This document shows, in pieces, positions 1-9,771 of a DNA stretch of 64,000 nucleotides; position 1 is the first letter of the stretch; each line of letters opens with the position of its first letter. A model generated the notes under the pieces. It ran no database searches, was not told where the DNA came from, and saw nothing but the letters and a program-made list of their open reading frames with translations. The position numbers and the translations under genes were made by a program. The stretch is from Billgrantia montanilacus (GTDB lineage Bacteria > Pseudomonadota > Gammaproteobacteria > Pseudomonadales > Halomonadaceae), in NCBI RefSeq assembly GCF_003336675.1, contig NZ_QPII01000008.1:62001-126000 (forward strand), written 5' to 3'.

Positions 1-406
1 GATGGGCATGGGCGTTCTTCTGGGGAATGCCGCGAAGCAGCATGATCGCCTCGGCCAGCACCAGCTCCGCCACCGAACGCGTGTTGGAGTAAGGCGCATT
101 GAACACCGGGATGCCACGGATCAGCGCCGACGTCAGGTCGACCTGGTTGGTGCCGATGCAGAAACAGCCCACGGCCGCGAGCTTCTCGGCCGCCTCGAAC
201 ACCCGCGAGTTGAGCTGGGTGCGCGAGCGAATGCCGATGAAATGAACGTCCCGAACCTTCTCGATCAGCGTCGCCTCGTCCAGCGAGGTCGCCACGTGCT
301 CGATGTTGGTGTAACCGGCGTTCAGGAAATTGTCCACCGCGCTCTGGTGGACGCCCTCGAGCAGCAGGATTTTGATCTTGCTCTTGTCCAGGGACGTTTT
401 GGCCAT
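1..406 (-). CDS. serA: D-3-phosphoglycerate dehydrogenase, N-terminal part (gene runs off the window)
   Basis: SerA oxidises 3-phosphoglycerate to 3-phosphohydroxypyruvate with NAD, the first step of serine synthesis in the cytosol. The 135 visible codons read MAKTSLDKSKIKILLLEGVH at the start and include FIGIRSRT, CFCIGTNQVDL and the GIPVFNAPYSNTRSVAE segment, all near-identical to enterobacterial SerA. The start is the ATG at 404-406 (minus), which gives the family's usual N-terminus. The catalytic, nucleotide-binding and ACT domains lie beyond the left edge. It diverges from xseB across 279 bp. Confidence 0.95.
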   Translation of the reverse strand, partial: MAKTSLDKSKIKILLLEGVHQSAVDNFLNAGYTNIEHVATSLDEATLIEKVRDVHFIGIRSRTQLNSRVFEAAEKLAAVGCFCIGTNQVDLTSALIRGIPVFNAPYSNTRSVAELVLAEAIMLLRGIPQKNAHAH

Positions 407-685
407 GGTCGAATCAACCCCTTCTTCGGTGCGAGCCGCATGCGGTGACGGGACCGCCGTGCCGCGACAGTAGTGAGCCTGAGGGCCTGCCGATCAGCGA
501 GGGACAAGGGCAGTGGCAGGCTCGAAACAGGGCGCTTATGGTAGCACAACCGCTTCGGGCGAAGATGAAAACGCTGCGCTGCGAAGATGAATGGGCTGCA
601 GGTTGTTGCGGGTGGCAGACGAACACCGGGGGAGAGCGTGTATACTGTGGCCCCTATAGATAGCGGTGACGGGCTGGGAATTTCC
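407..685. promoter_or_regulatory. Divergent intergenic region serA / xseB
   Basis: A 279-bp gap between divergent genes must hold both promoters. On the plus strand a good -10-like hexamer TATACT lies at 641-646, about 40 bp before the xseB start. I do not see a convincing -35 hexamer at the right spacing. No small gene or RNA is evident. Confidence 0.35.
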
Positions 686-985
686 ATGGCAGAGCGAGAC
701 AAGCAACCGTCGTCCGATACGGTGGCGAGCGAGGAGGCAAGCGCCGATTTCGCCACCACCGTCGAGCGACTGGAACAGTTGGTAGAGCGGCTGGAGTCCG
801 GCGAGCTGTCGCTGGAGGGCTCGCTTGCTGCCTTCGAGCAGGGCGTGCACCTGACGCGCGACGCCCAGCGTCGCCTGGACGAGGCCGAACTGCGGGTGCG
901 CACCCTGATCGAAGGTCCAGACGGTGGTGTCGATTTCGACAGCTTCAGTGCGCCTCCCGGGGAGGACGACGATCTTGAGCGCTGA
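686..985 (+). CDS. xseB: Exodeoxyribonuclease VII small subunit
   Basis: XseB pairs with XseA to form the exonuclease that degrades single-stranded DNA to oligonucleotides. The 99-residue product has the whole family core, DFATTVERLEQLVERLESGE followed by LSLEGSLAAFEQGVHLTRDAQ, then an acidic tail. The start is the ATG at 686, where homology begins; the frame is open further upstream but shows no family similarity. The gene overlaps ispA by 11 bp, the common xseB-ispA-dxs arrangement in gammaproteobacteria. Confidence 0.93.
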   Translation: MAERDKQPSSDTVASEEASADFATTVERLEQLVERLESGELSLEGSLAAFEQGVHLTRDAQRRLDEAELRVRTLIEGPDGGVDFDSFSAPPGEDDDLER

Positions 986-1859
986 CGCCTTCGCGGTGCG
1001 CCTGGCCGCCGATCGTGCCCGGGTGGACGCCTACCTGGCGCGCGTCTTCGATGCGCGCCAGGCGCCCGCCCCCCGCCTGGAGGACGCCATGCGCCATGGG
1101 CTGCTGGTGGGTGGCAAGCGGCTGCGTCCGGTGCTGGTCTACCTGGCCGGCCGTGCGCTGGGTGCCGCCGACGCCGACCTGGACTCCTCGGCCGCCGCAG
1201 TGGAGCTGGTTCACGCCTACTCGCTGGTTCACGACGACCTGCCCGCCATGGACGACGACGACCTGCGCCGCGGCCAGCCTACGGTCCATCGCGCCTACGA
1301 CGAGGCCACGGCGATACTGGCCGGCGATGCCCTGCAGACCCTCGCCTTCGAGGTGCTGGCCCGGGCCGCCCATCCGCGGCTGCCGGCACTGATGCTGACC
1401 CTGGCTCAGGCCGCCGGCCGTGATGGCATGGTGGGCGGACAGGCGCTGGACCTGGCGGCCGTTGGCGGCCACCCTGACGTCGAGGCCCTGGCCACCATGC
1501 ACGCTCACAAGACCGGCGCGCTGATTCGTGCCGCGGTGCGCATGGGAGCGCTGACGGCGGTGGTCGAGAGCGACCCCAGGGTGGCGGCGCTGGAACACTA
1601 TGCCCAAGCCCTTGGCCTGGCCTTCCAGATACATGACGACGTCCTCGATGTGACCGGTGATACCCGCACACTGGGCAAGGCCTCCGGCGCCGATGCGGCC
1701 CGCGACAAGCCCACCTACCCGGCACTGCTGGGGCTGGATGGCGCTCGGGCCCGGGCCTTGGAGCTGACCGAGGAGGCACTGGCGGCCCTGGCGCCGCTGG
1801 GTGCAGCGAGTGCACCGCTGGCCGAGCTGGCCCGCTACATGATCGAAAGAGACCACTGA
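975..1859 (+). CDS. ispA: Farnesyl diphosphate synthase (geranyltranstransferase)
   Basis: IspA condenses isopentenyl diphosphate with dimethylallyl and geranyl diphosphate to give farnesyl diphosphate for ubiquinone, undecaprenyl phosphate and haem O. The 294-residue product is close to E. coli IspA length. It has GGKRLRP near residues 47-53, the first aspartate-rich motif HDDLPAMDDDD near 85-95 and the second, HDDVLD, near 220-225. I chose the TTG at 975-977 as start: it follows a GGGGAGGAC ribosome site and the protein then begins SADAFAVRL. Translational coupling to xseB is likely from the overlap. Confidence 0.93.
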   Translation: MSADAFAVRLAADRARVDAYLARVFDARQAPAPRLEDAMRHGLLVGGKRLRPVLVYLAGRALGAADADLDSSAAAVELVHAYSLVHDDLPAMDDDDLRRGQPTVHRAYDEATAILAGDALQTLAFEVLARAAHPRLPALMLTLAQAAGRDGMVGGQALDLAAVGGHPDVEALATMHAHKTGALIRAAVRMGALTAVVESDPRVAALEHYAQALGLAFQIHDDVLDVTGDTRTLGKASGADAARDKPTYPALLGLDGARARALELTEEALAALAPLGAASAPLAELARYMIERDH

Positions 1860-1910
1860 GGAGGCGTTGAAAGCGGTGATTCAGCGATTCCCTGACAGAC
1901 AGAAGCCTAC

Positions 1911-3830
1911 ATGAAGCTCTACGACGAAATTCCCGGCGAGCGCCCGGTGACACCGCTGCTCGACACGCTGGAAACACCGGCGGCGCTGCGGGCCATGAAT
2001 GCCGCACAGCTGGCGCAACTCGCCGATGAGCTGCGGGCCTATCTGCTCTACAGCGTCGGGGTGTCCGGCGGCCACTTCGGCGCCGGCCTGGGGGTGGTGG
2101 AGCTTACCGTGGCGCTGCATCACGCCCTGGAGACGCCCCACGACCGGCTGGTATGGGACGTGGGGCATCAGGCGTACCCGCACAAGATCCTCACCGGCCG
2201 GCGCGAGGCGATGGCCACCATTCGCCAGTACGGTGGCCTGGCCGCGTTCCCGCGTCGTGCCGAGTCGAAGTACGACACCTTCGGCGTGGGCCACTCCAGC
2301 ACTTCGATTTCGGCGGCGCTGGGCATGGCCCTGGCGGCTCGCACCCGGGGCGAGAAGCGGCGTGTCTGTGCGGTGATCGGCGATGGCGCCCTGACCGCCG
2401 GCATGGCCTTCGAGGCCCTGGCCCATGCCGGCCATGTGGACGCCAACATGCTGGTGGTACTCAACGACAACGAGATGTCCATCTCCGAGAACGTCGGTGG
2501 CATTGCCAGCTACCTGGCAGGGATTCTTTCCAGCAAGCCTTACCTGGTCATGCGCGAGGAGGGCAAGAAGGTGCTCTCGCACCTGCCGGGGGCGCTGGAG
2601 CTGGCGCGGCGCACCGAAGAGCACATGAAGGGCATGGTCAGCCCGGCCACGCTGTTCGAGGAGATGGGCTTCAACTATATCGGTCCCCTCGACGGCCACG
2701 ACCTGCCCACCCTGGTCCAGACCCTGCGCAACATCCGTGACCTGGACGGCCCCCAGTTCCTCCACGTCAGGACCCGCAAGGGCCGCGGCTTCCTGCCCGC
2801 CGAGGCCGATCCCATCGGCTACCATGCCATCACCAAGCTGGAAAAGATCGAGCCGGGAAAAAACGGTGACGAGCCGGCCACTGCACCCGTTGCCCCCGCC
2901 AGGAAGGCGCCCAAGTATTGCAACGTCTTCGGCGACTGGCTGTGCGACATGGCGGCCGTGGACGAGCGGCTGATCGGAATTACCCCGGCGATGCGCGAAG
3001 GCTCCGACCTGATCCGCTTCTCGAAGGAGTACCCCGAGCGCTACTACGACGTGGCCATCGCCGAGCAGCACGCGGTGACGCTGGCCGCGGGCATGGCCTG
3101 CGAGGCGATGAAGCCAGTGGTGGCGATCTACTCAACCTTTCTGCAGCGCGGCTACGACCAGCTGATCCACGACGTGGCGGTGCAGGGGCTCGATGTCACC
3201 TTCGCCATCGACCGCGCCGGCCTGGTCGGCGAGGACGGCCCCACCCACCACGGCAGTATGGATCTCTCCTACCTGCGCTGCTTGCCGGGCCTGGTGGTTC
3301 TGGCTCCGGCCGACGAAGCCGAGTGTCGCGCCATGCTCAGCGCCGCCTATCACTACCCCGGCCCCGCCGCGGTGCGCTACCCACGCGGCAGCGGCCCCGG
3401 CGTGGCGATACCGGGGCATCTGGAGCCGCTGGAGATCGGCAAGGCGGAGCATCGTCGCGAGGCCAGTGGCGAAGGTGGCCGCGTCGCATTGCTGGCCTTT
3501 GGTAGTCTCAACGGCCCCGCGGCCACGGTAGCCGAAGCGCTGGACGCCACCCATATCAACATGCGCTCGATCAAGCCGCTGGACCGGGAGGCCATCCTGG
3601 CCGCCGCCGACGAGCACGACCTGCTGGTCACCCTCGAAGAGAACGTCGTGGCAGGCGGCGCCGGCAGCGCCGTCAACGAACTGCTGGCCGCCGAGGGGGT
3701 CCAGGTCGAAGTCCTCAACCTTGGCCTGCCCGACGCCTTCGTCGAGCATGGCAAGCCGGCAGAACTGCTCGCCGAGTGCGGGCTGGATGCACCGGGTCTT
3801 GAAGCGGCGATTCGTGCGCGACTGGGGTAA
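1911..3830 (+). CDS. dxs: 1-deoxy-D-xylulose-5-phosphate synthase
   Basis: Dxs condenses pyruvate and glyceraldehyde 3-phosphate, using thiamine diphosphate, in the first step of the MEP isoprenoid pathway. It sits directly after ispA, which uses the pathway's products. The 639-residue protein has the thiamine-binding GDG...N motif (GDGALTAG near residue 158, NDNEMS about 25 residues later). The catalytic-glutamate segment [13 protein letters not shown] lies near 380-390 and the C-terminal transketolase domain is intact. Length matches the family (about 620-640). A strong terminator follows. Confidence 0.97.
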   Translation: MKLYDEIPGERPVTPLLDTLETPAALRAMNAAQLAQLADELRAYLLYSVGVSGGHFGAGLGVVELTVALHHALETPHDRLVWDVGHQAYPHKILTGRREAMATIRQYGGLAAFPRRAESKYDTFGVGHSSTSISAALGMALAARTRGEKRRVCAVIGDGALTAGMAFEALAHAGHVDANMLVVLNDNEMSISENVGGIASYLAGILSSKPYLVMREEGKKVLSHLPGALELARRTEEHMKGMVSPATLFEEMGFNYIGPLDGHDLPTLVQTLRNIRDLDGPQFLHVRTRKGRGFLPAEADPIGYHAITKLEKIEPGKNGDEPATAPVAPARKAPKYCNVFGDWLCDMAAVDERLIGITPAMREGSDLIRFSKEYPERYYDVAIAEQHAVTLAAGMACEAMKPVVAIYSTFLQRGYDQLIHDVAVQGLDVTFAIDRAGLVGEDGPTHHGSMDLSYLRCLPGLVVLAPADEAECRAMLSAAYHYPGPAAVRYPRGSGPGVAIPGHLEPLEIGKAEHRREASGEGGRVALLAFGSLNGPAATVAEALDATHINMRSIKPLDREAILAAADEHDLLVTLEENVVAGGAGSAVNELLAAEGVQVEVLNLGLPDAFVEHGKPAELLAECGLDAPGLEAAIRARLG

Positions 3831-3868
3831 TGTAGAGGCAATCGATAAGCGAAGCAACGCGTGTTTCC

Positions 3869-3905
3869 AACCGGCCATGAACCTGGGTTCATGGCCGGTT
3901 TTTTC
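3869..3905 (+). terminator. Rho-independent terminator after dxs
   Basis: A perfect inverted repeat, AACCGGCCATGAACC paired with GGTTCATGGCCGGTT, is followed at once by a T run. It ends the xseB-ispA-dxs operon about 40 bp after the dxs stop. Confidence 0.92.
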
Positions 3906-4468
3906 ATGTGGAGCTTTGGATTGCCCCCCTGCACCCCACGTCTTGACGGCTGCCATACCCACTTTCAGGTGTCGTCAGGTACGGCCGCGTGGCTGTCGCA
4001 TGAAGGAAACCGCAGCTTCGACCGAGCGCATTGCGGAGTGATAGCGGCGTACATTGCTTATATTCACGTAAGCCATTTCCTACAACGTCTGTAAGCAAAG
4101 GTGTATGTCGTACTAACTGTTTCAAGGTGCCTTGACGATATCCGTCACGATACCTGCATGTTTCCGGTAGTTGGTGCTGTTTGTTCTATTTTCGTCCTTG
4201 TAAGTAACGCCCACGTAAACTTGCCTGTCGCCCATGGCGTCGTTTGGCACACCCCCGCTTCCTGTTTACCCTCTCGCGACATCAGCTACAGCGGCAAACG
4301 CTTCTTCGGCTCTGCCAGCCAGCCTTGGTCATCTCGCTACCGCGGATGGCCTCGACTTGGCCAGGCTCGGCTCGCGTAGCCCGTTCCTGGCTCGTTTGCC
4401 GGGCCAGTATCAAGACGCAGGACTTAATCGTTCCAAAAAACCAGCGGTTCGTCAGGGAGCTCCAGACA
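3906..4468 (+). other. Gene-free leader region ahead of the T6SS operon
   Basis: About 560 bp with no supported gene. The frames that cross it are open by chance and have no recognisable sequence; one runs in frame into tssB but homology starts only at 4469. The T6SS promoter must be here or upstream. I looked for a sigma-54 -24/-12 element, because the locus encodes a VasH-type activator, and found no site with correct GG-N10-GC spacing and a good consensus. Confidence 0.4.
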
Positions 4469-4978
4469 ATGGCAAAGGAAGGGACCGTTGCGCCGAAAGA
4501 GCGCATCAATATCAAGTATGTACCGGCCACCGGCGACCAGCAGGCGGAAACAGAGCTACCGCTCAAGCTGCTGGTGGTAGGGGACTTCAAGGGTGGCGCG
4601 GAAGAGACGCCCATCGAGGAGCGCGACAAGGTCTCGGTGGACAAGAACAACTTCCAGTCGGTCATGCGCGAGGCGGGTCTTGGCCTGCAGGCTGCCGTGC
4701 CCAACCGCCTCGAAGAGGGCGAAGAGCCGACCGACCTGGCGGTGAACCTCTCTTTCAAGTCGTTGGAAGACTTCGCCCCGGACAGCGTGGCCCGGCAGGT
4801 GCCGGAGCTGCGCAAGCTGGTCGAGCTGCGAGAGGCGCTGGTTGCCCTCAAGGGACCGCTGGGCAATGTGCCGGCCTTCCGCGACCGGCTGCAGAGGCTG
4901 ATGGAGAGCGACGAGGCGCGTCAGCAGCTGCTCTCGGAACTCGAGCTGCTCGAGACGAACAACAAGGGCGACGCCTGA
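4469..4978 (+). CDS. tssB: T6SS contractile sheath small subunit TssB/VipA
   Basis: TssB intertwines with TssC to form the contractile sheath that drives the Hcp tube across the envelope. The 169-residue protein starts MAKEGTVAPKERINIKYVPA and holds the family core LPLKLLVVGDFKG, VNLSFKSLEDFAPDSV and the C-terminal helix region. The ATG at 4469 has a GGGAG ribosome site nine bases upstream and gives the family N-terminus. It is the first gene of the locus; tssC follows after 78 bp. Confidence 0.95.
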   Translation: MAKEGTVAPKERINIKYVPATGDQQAETELPLKLLVVGDFKGGAEETPIEERDKVSVDKNNFQSVMREAGLGLQAAVPNRLEEGEEPTDLAVNLSFKSLEDFAPDSVARQVPELRKLVELREALVALKGPLGNVPAFRDRLQRLMESDEARQQLLSELELLETNNKGDA

Positions 4979-5056
4979 TTCCTGTCGGACCAGGTGCAGG
5001 CAGATCAGGTGCAGGCAGGCGATTCAACGCCAGGTAAAGGATTCGAGGCAACCCCC

Positions 5057-6538
5057 ATGACCGATTCGGTACAAACCCAGGGCCAGGCCGCCGGGGCCCA
5101 GGCAGAAGACTCCCTTCTCGACCAGGTGATGGCGCAGACGCGCATGGCACCGGCCGACGAAGGCTACGACATCGCCAAGCAGGGTGTGGCGGCGTTCATC
5201 GCCGAGCTGCTGCAGAGCACCAGCGACGCGCCCCAGGTCAACAAGTCGGTGGTCGATCGCATGATCGTCGAGCTCGATCGCAAGATCGGCAGCCAGGTGG
5301 ACGAGATCCTGCATGACCGGGGCTTCCAGGAGCTGGAATCGGCCTGGCGCGGCCTCAAGCTGCTGGTCGATCGCACCGACTTCCGCGAGAACATCAAGCT
5401 CGACGTGCTGCATGCCACCAAGGCCGAGCTGCTCGAGGACTTCGAGTTCGCCCCCGAGCTCAGCCAGAGCGGGCTCTACCAGCACGTCTACGCGGCGGAG
5501 TACGGCCAGTTCGGCGGCGAGCCGGTTGCCGGCATCATCGGCCATTACGACTTCTCGCCCTCGACGCCGGACATCAAACTGCTGCAGTTCACCGCCGCGG
5601 TGGGCGCCATGGCCCACGCCCCCTTCCTCTCTTCGGTGGCGCCAAGCTTCTTCGGTATCGACAGCTTCGAGGAGCTGCCCAATATCAAGGACTTCAAAGC
5701 GATCTTCGAAGGGCCGAAGTACGCCCGCTGGCGCAGCCTGCGCGAGTCCGAGGATGCCCGCTACCTGGGGCTGACCGCGCCGCGCTTCCTGCTGCGCATG
5801 CCCTACGACCCGGTCGAGAACCCGGTCAAGAGCTTCAATTACCGTGAAACGGTGAATGAGAACCACGAGCACTACCTTTGGGGCAACACCGCCTACCTGC
5901 TCGCCGAGCGCCTGACGGACAGCTTCGCCAAGTACCGCTGGTGCCCGAACATCATCGGCCCCCAGAGCGGCGGCGCCGTCGAGAACCTGCCGGTGCACTC
6001 CTATGAAGCGCTGGGCCAGCTGCAGGCCAAGATTCCCACCGAGGTGCTGGTCACCGATCGGCGTGAATTCGAGATGGCCGAAGAAGGTTTCATCTCGCTG
6101 ACCATGCGCAAGGGCAGCGACAACGCCGCCTTCTTCTCCGCCAACTCGGTGCAGAAACCCAAGGTCTTCCCCAACACGGCCGAGGGCAAGGCTGCCGAGA
6201 CCAATTTCAAGCTCGGCACCCAGCTGCCCTACATGTTCATCATCAATCGCCTGGCGCACTACATCAAGGTGCTGCAGCGCGAGCAGATCGGTTCATGGAA
6301 GGAGCGCCAGGACCTCGAGCGCGAGCTCAACGCCTGGATTCGCCAGTACGTCGCCGACCAGGAAAACCCGCCGGCCGAGGTGCGTAGCCGCCGGCCGCTG
6401 CGGGCCGCCTCGATCCAGGTCTCCGACGTCGAGGGCGATCCGGGCTGGTATCAGGTCTCCATGGCGGTGCGTCCGCACTTCAAGTACATGGGCGCTAATT
6501 TCGAGCTGTCGCTGGTGGGTCGCCTCGACAAGGAGTAA
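5057..6538 (+). CDS. tssC: T6SS contractile sheath large subunit TssC/VipB
   Basis: TssC is the large sheath subunit and carries the ClpV-binding N-terminal helix in this family. The 493-residue protein has the characteristic segments LESAWRGLKLLVDRTDFREN, GIIGHYDFSP, LRMPYDPVENPVKSFNY and, at the C-terminus, SVAVRPHFKYMGANFELSLVG-like sequence with the local reading SMAVRPHFKYMG. Start ATG 5057 was chosen over an in-frame upstream codon because MTDSVQ matches the family length. It is directly downstream of tssB. Confidence 0.96.
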   Translation: MTDSVQTQGQAAGAQAEDSLLDQVMAQTRMAPADEGYDIAKQGVAAFIAELLQSTSDAPQVNKSVVDRMIVELDRKIGSQVDEILHDRGFQELESAWRGLKLLVDRTDFRENIKLDVLHATKAELLEDFEFAPELSQSGLYQHVYAAEYGQFGGEPVAGIIGHYDFSPSTPDIKLLQFTAAVGAMAHAPFLSSVAPSFFGIDSFEELPNIKDFKAIFEGPKYARWRSLRESEDARYLGLTAPRFLLRMPYDPVENPVKSFNYRETVNENHEHYLWGNTAYLLAERLTDSFAKYRWCPNIIGPQSGGAVENLPVHSYEALGQLQAKIPTEVLVTDRREFEMAEEGFISLTMRKGSDNAAFFSANSVQKPKVFPNTAEGKAAETNFKLGTQLPYMFIINRLAHYIKVLQREQIGSWKERQDLERELNAWIRQYVADQENPPAEVRSRRPLRAASIQVSDVEGDPGWYQVSMAVRPHFKYMGANFELSLVGRLDKE

Positions 6539-6553
6539 GGGAGTGTCGCTGCC

Positions 6554-6985
6554 ATGAGCCTTTACCGTGGTGGCGTGCTCGGCAACCGGCTGTTCGAGCG
6601 CCTGGCGGCGACAGGGCAGCCGGTTGAGGCAGGGGGCGAGGCCAGCCTCGCCGACACCGTGGAGTCCATCAAGCGACATCTCGTCGATCTGCTCAACAGC
6701 CACCCGGGACACAGCGAATGTGCGCCTGAGCTGGGGCTGCTCGACTTCAATGACGCGACCATCGGTGTGCTCGACCTGGAGCTCAATATCCAGCGCGCCA
6801 TTCGCCAGTGCATCGAACGCTTTGAGCCTCGAGTGCAGCGAGTGGAAGTGGAGTCGTTGCCCCATGGCGGCGACCCCCTGCAGCTGCGGTTCCAGGTTCA
6901 CGCAACCCTGGATCTTGGCCGGGACAACGCCCAGACCACCATCGATCTGCTGCTGAACGACAAACGCTATCAGTGCCTGAACTGA
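6554..6985 (+). CDS. tssE: T6SS baseplate protein TssE (gp25-like)
   Basis: TssE is the baseplate wedge subunit related to phage T4 gp25, linking sheath and baseplate. The 143-residue protein shows the gp25-like core: SLADTVESIKRHLVDLLNS, ELGLLDFND, and the C-terminal strand HATLDLGRDNAQTTIDLLL. It sits 15 bp after tssC and 30 bp before tssF, as expected for the operon. Confidence 0.9.
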   Translation: MSLYRGGVLGNRLFERLAATGQPVEAGGEASLADTVESIKRHLVDLLNSHPGHSECAPELGLLDFNDATIGVLDLELNIQRAIRQCIERFEPRVQRVEVESLPHGGDPLQLRFQVHATLDLGRDNAQTTIDLLLNDKRYQCLN

Positions 6986-7015
6986 GCACCTAAGCATCCA
7001 GGGAACGAGACTCGC

Positions 7016-8779
7016 ATGCTGAATCGCTATTACCGGGACGAGCTCGACTTTCTGAAGTTGCAGGGGAAGGAGTTTGCCGAGGCCAATCCTGGCCTCAGCC
7101 GCTTCCTCTCCGAGCGCAGCACCGACCCTGACGTCGAGCGCCTGCTGGAAGGCTTTGCTTTCCTGACCGGACGCATGCGGGAGAAGGTCGAGGACGAATT
7201 CCCCGAGCTGACCCATTCGCTGATCAGCATGCTGTGGCCCAACTATCTGCGCCCGGTGCCGAGCATGACCGTCATGCAGTTCACCCCGAAGTGGCACGCC
7301 CTGAGTGCGTCCCAGTCCGTTGCGGCGGGGACCGCGGTGGGAAGCCGGCCGGTAGACGGTACGGCCTGTCGCTTTCGCACCTGCCACGAGGTGGCGCTCT
7401 ATCCGCTGCAGCATGCCGGCGTCGAAGCGCGACACTCCCGCGAGGCTTCGGTCGTCGAGCTGAATCTCGACGTTCGCAGCGATCAGCCCCTCGATGCTCT
7501 GGGGATCGACACGCTGCGGCTCCACCTGGGAGGCAACGGCTACACGGCGCGCAGCCTCTACCTGTGGCTGAACCACTACCTGTCGCGTATCGAGCTGGAG
7601 ATCGACGGCGAGCGTCGGCGCTTGCCGAACAGCCTGCTGCAGCCGGTGGGCTTCGCGCGGGAGGACGCTCTGCTGCCCTATCCGCGCAATGCCTACCAGG
7701 GCTATCGCATCCTGCAGGAGTATCTCTGTTTTCCCGAGGCCTTCCACTTCGTCGACCTGGGCTCGCTGGGGCGCCACCTGCCTTCCGTGCAGGCCCAGCG
7801 GCTGACGCTACGCTTCGTCTTTACGCGCACGCTGCCGGCGGATGCCAGGGTGCGAGACGAGCACCTGGCGCTCTACTGCACACCGGCCATCAACCTGTTC
7901 ACCCACGATGCCGACCCCATCGACCTGAGCGGCGAGCGCAGCGAGTACCACATCCGTCCCAGCAGCCGTTCGCCGGCGAACTACGAGGTGTTCAGCGTCG
8001 ACGCGGTGCATGGCTGGCTGGAGAACGACTCAGGCAAGGTGCGCGGCGAACCGCGTAACTATGTCCCCTTCGAGAGTTTTCAGCACCAGATCGAGCGGGA
8101 CCGGGATCGCCAGGCGCTCTACTACCGGGTGCGGGTTCGCGACAGCCTGCGTGGCGATGGCTTTGATCACGATATCGCCTTCGTGCGTGGCGACGAGCGG
8201 GCGTGCCTGGGCATGCGCGAGACCATCTCGCTGCGGCTCACCTGCAGCAACCGCGAGCTACCCGAGAAGCTGACCGTGGGTGATGTCTGCGTCGAGACCG
8301 AGAACAGCCCCGTGTACGCCGACTTTCGCAATATCACCCGGCCGACGCCGGCGCTGCGTCCGACCCTCGACGGCAGCCTGATGTGGACCTTGATCTCCAA
8401 CCTGTCGCTTAACTACCTGTCGCTGCTCGAGCGGGATGCGCTGTGTTCGGTATTGAGGGCCTACGACTTCCGTGCGCTGGTCGACCGCCAGGCGGAGCGG
8501 GTCTCCCAGAAGCGCCTGACGGGCATCGCCGATATCGAGACCCAATCCATCGACCGGCTTCAGCGCGGCCTGCCGGTGCGCGGGCTGCGTTCGGTCATGA
8601 CCCTGGATCAGGAGGCCTTCGGCGACGAAGGCAGCCTCTATCTGTTCGGCAGCGTGCTGGCTAGGTTCTTCTCGCTCTACGCCAGCATCAACTCGTTCCA
8701 TGAGCTGCATGTCATCAACCGACACAACCGTGAGCGTTACGCATGGACCTTACAGCCGGGCCAGCAGCCGCTGATGTAG
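7016..8779 (+). CDS. tssF: T6SS baseplate protein TssF (VasA)
   Basis: TssF forms the baseplate wedge with TssE, TssG and TssK. The 587-residue protein begins MLNRYYRDELDFLKLQGKEF, the diagnostic TssF opening, followed by RFLSERSTDPDVERLLEGFAFL and DEFPELTHSLISMLWPNYLRPVPS. Length is normal for the family. Its last 37 bases overlap tssG in another frame, so the two are probably translationally coupled. Confidence 0.95.
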   Translation: MLNRYYRDELDFLKLQGKEFAEANPGLSRFLSERSTDPDVERLLEGFAFLTGRMREKVEDEFPELTHSLISMLWPNYLRPVPSMTVMQFTPKWHALSASQSVAAGTAVGSRPVDGTACRFRTCHEVALYPLQHAGVEARHSREASVVELNLDVRSDQPLDALGIDTLRLHLGGNGYTARSLYLWLNHYLSRIELEIDGERRRLPNSLLQPVGFAREDALLPYPRNAYQGYRILQEYLCFPEAFHFVDLGSLGRHLPSVQAQRLTLRFVFTRTLPADARVRDEHLALYCTPAINLFTHDADPIDLSGERSEYHIRPSSRSPANYEVFSVDAVHGWLENDSGKVRGEPRNYVPFESFQHQIERDRDRQALYYRVRVRDSLRGDGFDHDIAFVRGDERACLGMRETISLRLTCSNRELPEKLTVGDVCVETENSPVYADFRNITRPTPALRPTLDGSLMWTLISNLSLNYLSLLERDALCSVLRAYDFRALVDRQAERVSQKRLTGIADIETQSIDRLQRGLPVRGLRSVMTLDQEAFGDEGSLYLFGSVLARFFSLYASINSFHELHVINRHNRERYAWTLQPGQQPLM

Positions 8780-9765
8780 CGCCGACTGCCCTGATCGAGG
8801 GGGCCCGGCGCTACGACTTCTTCCAGCTCGTCGAGCTGTTGCACCGCCACCATGAGGATGACCTCGAAGGTGGTGGCGGCGGTAGCGTGCCTGCCTTTGA
8901 ACGGGTGCGTTACAGCGCCTCGGCGTCGCTGGGCTTCCCCGGCAGCGATGTCGTGGCGCTCGCACCCGGCGCCGACGGCGGCTACCGGCTGGAGGTCAGC
9001 TTCTTCGGGCTGCAGGGCTCCCAGTCGCCGCTGCCCGGCTACTATCTCGAGAGCCTGGCCCACAGCGCGGCCCATCACGAGGGCAGCGCCGGCGACTTCC
9101 TCGACTTCTTCAACCACCGGCTGCTGACCCTGGTGCATCGGGCCTGGCGCAAGTACCGCCACTACGTGCGCTATCAGGACCATGCCAGTGACGGCTTCTC
9201 CGCCGCCGTCTTCGCCCTGGTCGGCCTGGCCGACGCCGATTTGCGCGGCGAGACGCCGATCAACTGGAGCAAGATGCTGGCCTATGCCGGCCTTCTCGCG
9301 GGGCGTTCGCGCTCGCCCGAGGTGGTCTGCGGCATCGTCGGGCACTGCTTCGACCTCGACGAGGTGCATCTCGAGGAGTGGGTGCATCGCTGGGTGGTGA
9401 TCCCCGAGGACCAGCGCAGCCGCTCGGGCCTCTCCGCCATGACCCTGGGCGAGGACATGATCGCCGGCGAGCGGGTCGCCGACATCGGCGGCAAGTTTGC
9501 CCTCTGCCTGAGGGGCTTGAGCCTCGCGCGCTTCCGCGACTTTCTGCCCGATGGCTGTGAGCACGCGCCGCTGCGAACGCTGGTGAACTTCGTGCTGCGC
9601 GAACCCCTGGCCTACGACCTGGAGCTCGAATTGTTGCCCAGTGCCGTCATGCCGATGCGTCTGGGCGAGGCCGGCAGCTGCCAGCTCGGCTGGACCACCT
9701 TCGTCAACCCCGAATCCGGCGATGCCTCCAGGCGCCGTCGGATACGCATACAGATGACAGGCTAA
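8743..9765 (+). CDS. tssG: T6SS baseplate protein TssG (VasB)
   Basis: TssG is the second wedge scaffold protein, partner of TssF. The 340-residue protein carries the opening RRYDFFQLVELLHR and the segments VRYSASASLGFPGSDV, LEVSFFGLQGSQSPLPGYYL and FLDFFNHRLLTLVHRAWRKY that define the family. The start ATG lies inside the end of tssF; an alternative start after the tssF stop would delete conserved sequence. Confidence 0.93.
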   Translation: MDLTAGPAAADVAPTALIEGARRYDFFQLVELLHRHHEDDLEGGGGGSVPAFERVRYSASASLGFPGSDVVALAPGADGGYRLEVSFFGLQGSQSPLPGYYLESLAHSAAHHEGSAGDFLDFFNHRLLTLVHRAWRKYRHYVRYQDHASDGFSAAVFALVGLADADLRGETPINWSKMLAYAGLLAGRSRSPEVVCGIVGHCFDLDEVHLEEWVHRWVVIPEDQRSRSGLSAMTLGEDMIAGERVADIGGKFALCLRGLSLARFRDFLPDGCEHAPLRTLVNFVLREPLAYDLELELLPSAVMPMRLGEAGSCQLGWTTFVNPESGDASRRRRIRIQMTG

Positions 9766-9771
9766 CCGTCC

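Noticed and set aside
4240..4262. TGGCAC...CGCTT as a sigma-54 promoter for the T6SS operon
   Set aside because: The GG-to-GC distance is one base short and the -12 part is poor, so I do not call it.
5024..6259. Long minus-strand open frames across the T6SS genes (also 6293-7777, 8737-11184, 13951-15912, 24882-26969)
   Set aside because: High G+C leaves the opposite strand open; their translations are low-complexity and have no known motifs, while the plus-strand genes are certain.
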